In this document: positions 57,636-64,000 of the stretch, in pieces
Layout of the letters: each line of letters begins with the position of its first letter
How positions within the stretch are numbered: the stretch's first letter is position 1
Source: UBA2040 sp002384725
GTDB taxonomy: Bacteria > Bacteroidota > Bacteroidia > Flavobacteriales_D > Crocinitomicaceae
Direction: 5' to 3'
DNA: 64,000 nucleotides
NCBI GenBank assembly: GCA_963926475.1
Contig: CAWUXE010000013.1
Coordinates: 10,868 to 74,867 of the forward strand
The notes under the pieces: model-generated
Databases searched by the model: none
The model's input: the letters and a program-made list of their open reading frames with translations, nothing else
What the model was told of the DNA's origin: nothing
Program-made: the position numbers and the translations under genes

Positions 57636-59186
57636 GTGAGTTTAGAACTAGTAGTTGACTCCCGTGAGAACGGGGTTTGGCTTGCATTGTTGAAAGACGG
57701 AAAGCTTATTGAAATTCAAGAGCAAACGGGGGCGCCCGACTTTGCTGTTGGGGATATATATTTAGGAAAGGTGCGCAAAGTCGTGCCCAGCCTAAATGCT
57801 GCGTTTGTGGATGTCGGGTATGAAAAGGATGCATTCCTTCATTATCTTGACTTAGGACCACAATACCAATCACTCAATAAGTTTACTAAGGAATCACTAA
57901 AAGGCAAGCAAAATGTAGCCGATCTTCTTTATTTCAAGCCCGAAAAGGATATTGATAAAGACGGTAAAATTAGTGATGTCGTTTCGGCATCACAGAATAT
58001 TCTTATTCAGGTAGCTAAAGAGCCAATTTCAAGCAAGGGACCTCGTCTTTGTGCTGAAATCACCTTGGCTGGCAGATACCTTGTACTTGTGCCTTTTTCA
58101 AATAAAGTTTCGATTTCTCAGAAAATTAAAGATGCTGAGGAGCGCAAGCGTTTGAAAGATTTAATGAATGATATCAAACCGAAAAATTTCGGGGTGATTA
58201 TTCGCACAGTTGCTGAAAACAAGAAAGTTGAGCTTTTGGATCAAGATTTGAAAAACTTGACCGAGAAGTGGAAAACAATGCATGGAAACTTGAGGAATTC
58301 ATCTCCGCCGAAACGTGTTTTGGGTGAAATGAATAAAACGTCTTCCATGTTGCGCGATCTGCTCAATGCGGATTTTACTCATGTACATGTAAACGACAAA
58401 GCATTAAGCGAAGACATTTCATCTTTCGTGGCTGATATCGCTCCTGGGCGAGAGAAAATCGTGAAATTCCATGACAATCGCGTAAATATCTTTGAGAAAT
58501 TTGGCGTGAACAAGCAAATTAAAATGCTTTTTGGTCAAAAAGTTCCATTGCCTTCTGGCGGATATTTGATTATCGAACACACCGAAGCTATGCATGTTGT
58601 AGATGTCAATAGTGGAAACCGGAAGGGTGCTGACGGACAGGAAAGCAATGCATTAGCCACGAATGTTGAAGCGGCTGAAGAAATTGCACGAGTGCTGCAA
58701 TTGAGAGATATGGGTGGTATTATCGCCATTGATTTCATCGATATGCATACACGTGAAAACAACAAATTGTTGCACGAAAAGCTGAAAGGCTACATGCAAG
58801 GTGATAGAGCAAAACACAATATTTTAGCTCCTTCAAAATTTGGCGTTGTTGAGATTACGCGTCAAAGAGTGCGTCCGGAAACAGATATCAAAACGGCAGA
58901 GAAATGTCCGACGTGCAATGGAACAGGTGAAGTGCAAGCTTCTATCCTTTACGCTGAAGAAATTGAAAGTAAAATGAAATATCTACTGGAGGATAAGAAA
59001 GAAAAGGGACTTACTTTAAAAGTGCATCCTTATTTGGCTTCTTATTTTACAAGCGGACTTTTCAATTCAAGACAAATGAAGTGGTTCTTCAAATACAAGA
59101 CGTGGGTTAAAGTTCAATCCATCACCGCAAATAATTTATTGCAGTATTCATTTGTAAATAAAGAAAACGAAGAAATAGCGCTCTGA
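57636..59186 (+). CDS. rng: Ribonuclease G/E family endoribonuclease
   Basis: RNase G/E enzymes cut single-stranded AU-rich RNA and mature rRNA. The 516 residues start at a GTG (MSLELVVDSRENGVWLALLK). An S1 RNA-binding domain (about 37-130, GDIYLGKVRKVVPSLNAAFV) follows. The magnesium-binding catalytic Asps are in HVVDVNSGNRKG (near 327) and IIAIDFIDM (near 369). The zinc-link CPTCNGTGEV (near 428) joins two subunits. There is no long C-terminal scaffold, so it is RNase G-sized. recX starts within its stop codon (TGATG). Confidence 0.95.
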   Translation: MSLELVVDSRENGVWLALLKDGKLIEIQEQTGAPDFAVGDIYLGKVRKVVPSLNAAFVDVGYEKDAFLHYLDLGPQYQSLNKFTKESLKGKQNVADLLYFKPEKDIDKDGKISDVVSASQNILIQVAKEPISSKGPRLCAEITLAGRYLVLVPFSNKVSISQKIKDAEERKRLKDLMNDIKPKNFGVIIRTVAENKKVELLDQDLKNLTEKWKTMHGNLRNSSPPKRVLGEMNKTSSMLRDLLNADFTHVHVNDKALSEDISSFVADIAPGREKIVKFHDNRVNIFEKFGVNKQIKMLFGQKVPLPSGGYLIIEHTEAMHVVDVNSGNRKGADGQESNALATNVEAAEEIARVLQLRDMGGIIAIDFIDMHTRENNKLLHEKLKGYMQGDRAKHNILAPSKFGVVEITRQRVRPETDIKTAEKCPTCNGTGEVQASILYAEEIESKMKYLLEDKKEKGLTLKVHPYLASYFTSGLFNSRQMKWFFKYKTWVKVQSITANNLLQYSFVNKENEEIAL

Positions 59187-59665
59187 TGAATCAATCAGAG
59201 CGTTTTTTTTCTTTTGAAGATTCGAAATTCAAAATCGAAAATTGGTGCGGGTATCGTGATCGGTCAGTTGACGAAACCAAACAAAAACTATTTTCTTACG
59301 GCTTAGATGCATCTCAAGTCGACAAACTAATCACTGAACTTACCGAAGATAAATTTCTAGACGACGAGCGTTTTGCTGACTCCTTCGTGTCTGGAAAATT
59401 CAGGATAAAAAGTTGGGGTAAGCAAAAGATTTACGCACATCTTCTCCAAAAAAGAATCGATAAGGTTGTAATAACAGCAGCACTCGCGACTATAGATTAC
59501 GATGAATATGTTGCCACTGCGCAACGTTTGGTGGAAAAGAAATGGCGACTTCTGGAAAAGGAAAAAGACGATTGGAAGCGAAAACAAAAGGTGATTCAAT
59601 ACATGGCAGGCCGTGGATTTGAGTTTGGTGTGATTAACGAAGCTTTTTTTAATGCACAATTATAG
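59186..59665 (+). CDS. recX: Recombination regulatory protein RecX family
   Basis: RecX proteins bind RecA filaments and inhibit recombinase activity. The 159 residues carry repeated three-helix units: WCGYRDRSVDETKQKLFSYG, LITELTEDKFLDDERFADSF and SGKFRIKSWGKQKIYAHLLQ, followed by VIQYMAGRGFEFGVINEAF. The phrase FLDDERFADSFV is the family mark. Its ATG shares a base with the rng stop, so it is coupled to rng. The 3' end overlaps the convergent choice-of-anchor B gene by 17 bp. No recA is in the window. Confidence 0.92.
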   Translation: MNQSERFFSFEDSKFKIENWCGYRDRSVDETKQKLFSYGLDASQVDKLITELTEDKFLDDERFADSFVSGKFRIKSWGKQKIYAHLLQKRIDKVVITAALATIDYDEYVATAQRLVEKKWRLLEKEKDDWKRKQKVIQYMAGRGFEFGVINEAFFNAQL

Positions 59666-61025
59666 GCGTACTGATCTCGTTAATCTCCAAGTTTCGCTCA
59701 TAACGCACTCTCAATACATAATATCCCTGTGCTGAATTAATGGGAACATTGACATAATTGAAATCGCTTTTAGATCCAGAAACTACAATATTGCCAAGTG
59801 CGTCAACCAGATCATATTCAATAGCTCCAACAAAACTGGAGTTTAAAAAGAAGGTTAATTCATTTCCTGACGATACAGGATTTGGGTATACTTGAATGGT
59901 TTCGTCGTTTCTGTTTTCAAATATTTTTCTATTGAAATCAAATAGAAATAAACCGTAAGAGCGGTCGCTGACAATTATTCGTCCAGAAGGTAATTTGCTA
60001 TATATACCCCAAGCGCCATTCATTTTGTAATTTAAATTGTCGGGGTAGGTGTCATATTCAGCAACTTGTTCCACAGGTGTTTTTGTGTAGTCAAATACAC
60101 GAAGACCAAAATTATAGTACGCAACATACGCAAATTGATCGTCTAACATAATATTATGCGGAACACTACCTTCGGTCATTCCGACTCCAAAATAGGATTC
60201 AATTTCAATTTCGCCATTTGAATTGACAGAACATTTTTTAAGTTTTTTTCCGGCCGTTTCATCAGCAAAAATATAGGTGTCACCTTTTGGATTTAACCAA
60301 CCTTGATGATTGTACCCTTGATCTTGGTAAAAAGGCATGTTTTGGAGAAAAACGGGTGACGATGGATTGCTGAAATCGTAACAACGCAAACCATCAAACC
60401 CACAATTTAGTATGGCGATATTGTTTTTAACAAAACCATCATGAACGTGGTTTACGTCATTTGGTCCGGTGAAAATCAACAATGGAATTAAAGGGTCAGC
60501 GAGCGAAAACACTTGCATCGTTTTGTAGGTCTGAGGAACGTCATTCACAAAAGATAAAACAGAAAATGCATACAGCAATTGATTGGGTTCATCAATAAAC
60601 AAGTTGTGCGCAGTACCTATTATATTTGTTTCATCATAAACAAGATGAATAGAATCTGGTAAATAGCTGAGGTCAATAATCTGCAGACTGCTTATGCCTT
60701 CATCACAAACTGCATAAAGGTAGTTTTGGTAAACTTTATAATCGCGATGAACGACTTGTGCCGATGAAAATCGACCTTCCACAAAACCACGAGGAATAAA
60801 TTTATCTACGGATGAAATTTCAAAAATATGGGTTCCTTCTGTGCTGCCCAGAACAGCAAATTCAGATCCGTACATCTCGAATCCCCAACATTCATTGTAG
60901 CGTATTTTGGTGGAGGCCGTGAGAATAGAATCTTGGTGCCAATTGTCTAGAAAGTCAATGTTTTTAACCGTCTGTCCTAAACAGAAGGAGGTAAAAAGCA
61001 GAAAAATCCCTAAAATGACTTTCAT
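59649..61025 (-). CDS. Choice-of-anchor B family secreted protein with T9SS sorting domain
   Basis: The 458 residues have a signal peptide (MKVILGIFLLFTSFCLGQ) and a beta-propeller made of LVIVD-type repeats, as in TIGR04312 choice-of-anchor B proteins: RYNECWGFEMYGSEFAVLGS, GTHIFEISSVDKF, GISSLQIIDLSYLPDSIHL, GTAHNLFIDEPNQLLYAFS, GLRCYDFSNPSSPVFL, YNFGLRVFDYTK. The C-terminus is a type A T9SS sorting domain (IQVYPNPVSSGNELTFFLNS to GYYVLRVRYER). Its ligand or activity is unknown. A truncated, decayed duplicate of its 5' end lies directly upstream. Confidence 0.9.
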   Translation of the reverse strand: MKVILGIFLLFTSFCLGQTVKNIDFLDNWHQDSILTASTKIRYNECWGFEMYGSEFAVLGSTEGTHIFEISSVDKFIPRGFVEGRFSSAQVVHRDYKVYQNYLYAVCDEGISSLQIIDLSYLPDSIHLVYDETNIIGTAHNLFIDEPNQLLYAFSVLSFVNDVPQTYKTMQVFSLADPLIPLLIFTGPNDVNHVHDGFVKNNIAILNCGFDGLRCYDFSNPSSPVFLQNMPFYQDQGYNHQGWLNPKGDTYIFADETAGKKLKKCSVNSNGEIEIESYFGVGMTEGSVPHNIMLDDQFAYVAYYNFGLRVFDYTKTPVEQVAEYDTYPDNLNYKMNGAWGIYSKLPSGRIIVSDRSYGLFLFDFNRKIFENRNDETIQVYPNPVSSGNELTFFLNSSFVGAIEYDLVDALGNIVVSGSKSDFNYVNVPINSAQGYYVLRVRYERNLEINEISTPIIVH

Positions 61026-61029
61026 TCGT

Positions 61030-61063
61030 CAAAAGTACGAAAACGAGTTACTAAAAAAGACAA
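61030..61063 (-). promoter_or_regulatory. Promoter of the choice-of-anchor B gene (TTG-N23-TACTTTTG)
   Basis: On the minus strand TTG (61061-61063), 23 bp and TACTTTTG (61030-61037), 4 bp from the ATG at 61025. The mRNA would be nearly leaderless. It overlaps the end of the decayed duplicate. Confidence 0.5.
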
Positions 61064-61254
61064 TCATTTAGTGTTGGGTAACAATTGTTGTCTGTACTGC
61101 CTAAAACGTCATATTCAGGTCCATTTATGCCAAAACCCAAACAATTGTTATTACGAATAGCCGATGACCCTACCACTATGGTTTTGTTTTCTTAATTAAC
61201 CAGCAGTTCTATGTTTTTTCTTTCGTGACGAAATACAATGAATAAGAGTTTCAT
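61051..61254 (-). pseudogene. Decayed duplicate of the 5' end of the choice-of-anchor B gene
   Basis: On the minus strand an ATG at 61254 opens MKLLFIVFRHERKNIELLVN, then an in-frame TAA at 61192-61194, then 46 codons reading SSAIRNNNCLGFGINGPEYD and VLGSTDNNC to a stop at 61051. The neighbour starts MKVILGIF, with VKNIDFLDNW and IRYNECWGFEMYGSEFAVLGST in the same order. Start, signal-like region and first propeller block therefore match in one frame. The signal peptide is largely deleted and the frame is interrupted. It fills most of the 337-bp gap; the rest (61255-61362) shows only the probable promoter of the next gene. Confidence 0.72.
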
Positions 61255-61307
61255 ACTCTTAAAACGATGAAACTGAAATGACATATTTGTGTTGGATTTC
61301 ATTTTCC

Positions 61308-61341
61308 TTGAAATTTATTGCGTGAATTTTGAGTATTTTTA
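61308..61341 (+). promoter_or_regulatory. Weak promoter candidate for the mannose synthase/dihydroorotase operon
   Basis: TTG (61308-61310), 23 bp and TATTTTTA (61334-61341) match the pattern except for the last base of the -7 box. It is 21 bp before the TTG start at 61363. Confidence 0.35.
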
Positions 61342-61362
61342 GAACTTCAAATAAAAAAACAA

Positions 61363-62076
61363 TTGCCAAAAACACTTGTCATAATCCCAACCTATAATGA
61401 AATTGAGAATATTTCATTGATGCTCGACAAGGTGCTTTCGTATCCAGAGAAATTTCACGTTTTAATAATTGACGATAACTCTCCAGACGGAACAGCAGCT
61501 AAAGTCAAGGAGTTTCAAATAATGAATCCTGAAAGAGTTCACTTACTCGAAAGAGAAGGAAAGCTAGGATTAGGAACTGCCTACATCGCTGGCTTCAAGT
61601 GGTCTTTGAGTCATGAATATGAATATACGATAGAAATGGACTGCGATTTTTCACATAATCCAGATGATCTTTCACGATTGGTTGATCCGGCCGAAAATGA
61701 TAAGATGGATTTGGTTATCGGGTCACGCTATGTGAAAGGAGGAAATGTAGAAAATTGGCCCTTGGGTAGAAAGTTAATGTCTTTTTATGCCAGCGTCTAT
61801 GTACGCATGGTGCTTTGGATATCCATAAAAGATACAACGGCTGGGTTCAAATGTTACCGAAATAGTGCTTTGGCACAGATTAGTTTGGATTCACATGTAT
61901 TTAAAGGATACGCTTTTCAAATTGGGATGAAGTACAAGATGATCAAGAAAGGTTTCAAAGTAAAAGAGATTCCAATCACTTTTAAGGATCGCGAACGGGG
62001 AAAATCCAAAATGAGTGGTAGTATCTTCAAGGAAGCCATCTTTGGTGTATTGAAAATGCGAATGACAAAATTATGA
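61363..62076 (+). CDS. Polyprenol monophosphomannose synthase-like glycosyltransferase (GT2)
   Basis: The 237-residue protein resembles dolichol-phosphate mannose synthase, which transfers mannose from GDP-mannose to a polyprenyl phosphate on the cytoplasmic face. It starts at a TTG (MPKTLVIIPTYNEIENISLM). GT2 marks are VLIIDDNSPDGTAAKVKEF, the metal-binding MDCDFSHNPDDL, VIGSRYVKGGNVENWPLGRK, DTTAGFKCYR and the C-terminal IPITFKDRERGKSKMSGSI. It lacks the C-terminal membrane domain of the archaeal/GtrA-fused type. The product could feed the GT-C enzymes at 3.2 and 14.0 kb. It overlaps the dihydroorotase gene by 4 bp. Confidence 0.93.
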   Translation: MPKTLVIIPTYNEIENISLMLDKVLSYPEKFHVLIIDDNSPDGTAAKVKEFQIMNPERVHLLEREGKLGLGTAYIAGFKWSLSHEYEYTIEMDCDFSHNPDDLSRLVDPAENDKMDLVIGSRYVKGGNVENWPLGRKLMSFYASVYVRMVLWISIKDTTAGFKCYRNSALAQISLDSHVFKGYAFQIGMKYKMIKKGFKVKEIPITFKDRERGKSKMSGSIFKEAIFGVLKMRMTKL

Positions 62077-63410
62077 GATATTTATTGAAGAACGGAATGG
62101 TCATCAATGAAGGAAAGACTTTTTCTTCAGATGTACTTATTGTCAATGATCGAATTGAGAAAATGGCTCATAATATTCATGGAACTGGAACCGAAACAGA
62201 AATAAATTGCGAAGGAAAATACATTGTTCCGGGATGCATTGATGATCAAGTTCACTTCAGAGAGCCCGGTTTAACGCATAAAGGTGAAATTTTCACCGAA
62301 TCAAGAGCAGCAGTAGCAGGAGGGATTACGTCTTTCATGGAAATGCCCAATACTGTTCCCAATGCTTTGACACAAGAATTACTTGAAGACAAATATGTCA
62401 TTGCCAGCAAAAAGTCCATTACCAATTACTCTTTTTTCATGGGTGCTTCAAACGATAACTTAGAAGAAGTTCTGAAAACAAACGATAAAAATGTTTGTGG
62501 AGTTAAAATCTTCATGGGTTCGTCGACCGGAAATATGCTGGTAGACAACGAATTGGCCTTGAACGGATTGTTCTCCAAAGTGAACATGCTTATTGCAACG
62601 CATTGCGAAGATGAATCTACTATTCGCGAAAATATAGAGCTTTTCAAACAGAAATACGGTGAAGATGTACCTATGTCAGCCCATCCATTGATTCGTTCGG
62701 AGGAAGCTTGTTACTTGAGCTCGAGTAGAGCAGTGGCCCTGGCTAAAAAACACGGAACCAGACTTCACATATTGCACATTTCGACAGCCAAAGAAGTTGG
62801 TTTGTTTGATGCGCATACTCCATTGAGTCAAAAGAAAATTACCGCTGAAGCCTGTGTACATCATTTGTGGTTTTCGGATAAAGATTACGACGAAAAAGGG
62901 GTGTTCATTAAATGGAATCCTGCGGTAAAAACGGCTAGGGACAGAGAAGGAATTTGGCAAGGTGTCCTTGCCAATGCCATTGACGTTATCGCGACGGATC
63001 ATGCACCTCATACTTTAGAAGAAAAAGCGGGTAAGTATTTTCAAGCACCATCTGGAGGCCCACTTGTTCAGCACGCGTTAATCGCCATGTTTGAAAAAGC
63101 AAAAGAAGGCAAGATTTCTAAAGAACGTGTCATTGAAAAAATGGCACATGCTCCTGCACAGCTTTTTGCTGTAGAGAACAGAGGTTATGTTCGTGAAGGA
63201 TATTTCGCTGATTTAGTCATCGTTGATCCAAATAAATCTACCACAGTAACCAAAGAAAATTTGCTATACAAGTGCGGTTGGTCTCCTTTTGAAGGGGTTT
63301 CTTTTTCACATTCTATCGACAGTACTTTCGTTAATGGTAATATGGTTTACAACAATGGTCAAATAAATAACCTTACAAGCGGACATCGTTTGCTATTTAA
63401 TCGATCATGA
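62073..63410 (+). CDS. Dihydroorotase family amidohydrolase
   Basis: Dihydroorotase closes carbamoyl-aspartate to dihydroorotate in pyrimidine synthesis. The 445 residues have the amidohydrolase barrel: CIDDQVHFREPGLTHKGEIF (55-74), GVKIFMGSSTGNMLVDN, a Lys for carboxylation in that block, LIATHCEDESTI, LHILHISTAKE, VIATDHAPHTLEEK. The metal motif HxH reads Q59-V-H61, so the first ligand His is missing; I recall DDQVHF from other Bacteroidota members, so this may be a family variant. It overlaps both neighbours by 4 bp. No other pyrimidine-synthesis gene is adjacent; upp is at 6.7 kb. Confidence 0.87.
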   Translation: MRYLLKNGMVINEGKTFSSDVLIVNDRIEKMAHNIHGTGTETEINCEGKYIVPGCIDDQVHFREPGLTHKGEIFTESRAAVAGGITSFMEMPNTVPNALTQELLEDKYVIASKKSITNYSFFMGASNDNLEEVLKTNDKNVCGVKIFMGSSTGNMLVDNELALNGLFSKVNMLIATHCEDESTIRENIELFKQKYGEDVPMSAHPLIRSEEACYLSSSRAVALAKKHGTRLHILHISTAKEVGLFDAHTPLSQKKITAEACVHHLWFSDKDYDEKGVFIKWNPAVKTARDREGIWQGVLANAIDVIATDHAPHTLEEKAGKYFQAPSGGPLVQHALIAMFEKAKEGKISKERVIEKMAHAPAQLFAVENRGYVREGYFADLVIVDPNKSTTVTKENLLYKCGWSPFEGVSFSHSIDSTFVNGNMVYNNGQINNLTSGHRLLFNRS

Positions 63411-63757
63411 AAAATATAGTTTTTCTTTGCTTTAGTTTCATTTTGTTGGTTGCTTGTCATAACGGTATTCAAAAATCAGATGCACCTGATGATCTTATTG
63501 AGGAACGAAAAATAACCGAAATCATGAGAGATATGATGCTTATTGAAGGACATATTAGTATCACCTATAAGCAAATGAACAAGTACTTTAAAATAATGGA
63601 TTCTTCAAGTGCTAAAGTTTTTAAAGAGCACAAAGTGACCGAAGATCAATTTACACGCTCGTTTGAGTATTATGCAACTGATCAAGAAAAAATCAAACGT
63701 ATTTATTCTAAAATTCTTGATGAATTGACCTTTTTAAAGGTCCAATTGGAAGAATAA
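63407..63757 (+). CDS. DUF4296 domain lipoprotein
   Basis: The 116-residue protein has a lipoprotein signal (FLCFSFILLVACHNG, Cys17). A helical region matches DUF4296: LIEERKITEIMRDMMLIEGH, YKQMNKYFKIMDSSSAKVFK, and EDQFTRSFEYYATDQEKIKR ending in a charged coil. Its role is unknown; members are found widely in Bacteroidota. It overlaps the dihydroorotase gene by 4 bp, an arrangement I recall from other flavobacteria, so the pair is probably co-transcribed. Confidence 0.88.
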   Translation: MKNIVFLCFSFILLVACHNGIQKSDAPDDLIEERKITEIMRDMMLIEGHISITYKQMNKYFKIMDSSSAKVFKEHKVTEDQFTRSFEYYATDQEKIKRIYSKILDELTFLKVQLEE

Positions 63758-63887
63758 TTCTGTAATCCAATTTGCTAGTAATCGCAGATTGTTTGAAATG
63801 CTAACAAATATTTTTTTTAGTTTTTGTTTTTTTTTGCGACAATTTTGTAGTAAATTGTGCTCGAATTAATAATAATTTATAAAAACT

Positions 63888-64000
63888 ATGAAAAAAATAT
63901 TACGAATTAAACAGAGAGCAAAACTATTGCTGCTTCTGATTTTGAGCGTTTTGAGTGTAGAGAGTCTTTCTGCCCAATGTTCGAACCCATACCAATATGG
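63888..64000 (+). CDS. N-terminus of a secreted protein, cut by the window edge
   Basis: The first 37 codons begin MKKILRIKQRAKLLLLLILS and continue with a hydrophobic stretch to SLSAQCSNPYQYG, a signal peptide with probable cleavage after SLSAQ and a mature end of the kind seen in large T9SS-exported proteins. The rest lies outside the window. Upstream 63758-63887 is AT-rich with long T tracts and a TAGTTTTTG that resembles a -7 box but is not exact. Confidence 0.75.
   Translation, partial: MKKILRIKQRAKLLLLLILSVLSVESLSAQCSNPYQY

Noticed and set aside
1..64000. tRNA, rRNA, CRISPR array, prophage or intact insertion sequence
   Set aside because: Reading both strands I saw no tRNA-like cloverleaf, rRNA, regularly spaced repeats, phage genes or complete transposase.

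Overview
The window comes from the chromosome of a member of the Bacteroidota, most likely order Flavobacteriales and plausibly the Crocinitomicaceae/Fluviicola neighbourhood. The reasons are a full type IX secretion and gliding core (porP/sprF-like, gldK, gldL, gldM, gldN and a second gldN), the flavobacterial gene pairs gldB-gldC and gldD-gldE, T9SS C-terminal sorting domains, AT-rich DNA, and promoters of the Bacteroidota type (TTG, about 21 bp, TAnnTTTG) instead of -35/-10 boxes. No rRNA, tRNA, CRISPR array, intact insertion sequence or prophage was seen. The family-level placement is inference.

Layout. 1-7.4 kb: a truncated secreted-protein gene, lipA, OsmC and rlmB, a GT-C membrane glycosyltransferase, and a yjjG/upp pyrimidine group. 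7.5-13 kb: an ABC exporter, a leaderless periplasmic-binding-like protein, hemH and ahcY. ahcY is flanked by hairpin repeats and a decayed RAYT transposase. 13-17 kb: a membrane DnaJ protein, a GT22-like mannosyltransferase and a T9SS cargo protein. 17-24.3 kb: a long minus-strand run, miaB, a sigma-54 activator, lptE, a Glu-rich TPR protein, secG, groS, groL. 24.4-36 kb: topA, an arginase-fold protein lacking metal ligands, then porP/sprF-gldKLMN and a gldN paralogue. 36-48 kb: an ABC-F ATPase, small lipoproteins, a ferredoxin, an M48 metalloprotease with a broken inverted paralogue beside it, nadE, gldB, gldC, DUF2797, a Kelch protein and trmB. 48-51.2 kb: clpX, clpP and a decayed glycosyltransferase gene. 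51.2-57 kb: an OmpA/TPR lipoprotein, folK, gldD, gldE, ssb, mutY. 57-64 kb: HU, a 30-residue COX24/mS38-like protein, rng, recX, a choice-of-anchor B protein with a decayed duplicate of its 5' end, a dolichol-phosphate-mannose synthase-like enzyme, a dihydroorotase homologue, a DUF4296 lipoprotein and the start of another secreted protein.

How it fits together. The gld/T9SS genes build the secretion machine and gliding motor. At least two encoded proteins (15.6 kb, 59.6 kb), and probably a third (46.3 kb), look like its cargo. Two GT-C enzymes and a polyprenol-phosphate mannose synthase could supply glycosylation of envelope products. lptE, secG, groESL, clpXP and the M48 protease are general envelope and proteostasis functions. 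No large undescribed defence or biosynthetic system is evident. The most unusual material is the set of four decaying genes (inverted M48 paralogue, glycosyltransferase, RAYT, choice-of-anchor B 5' duplicate), a 15-bp motif shared by the groS and miaB promoter regions, the metal-site-deficient arginase homologue at the T9SS locus, and a very small ribosomal-type gene with a nested promoter and terminator.
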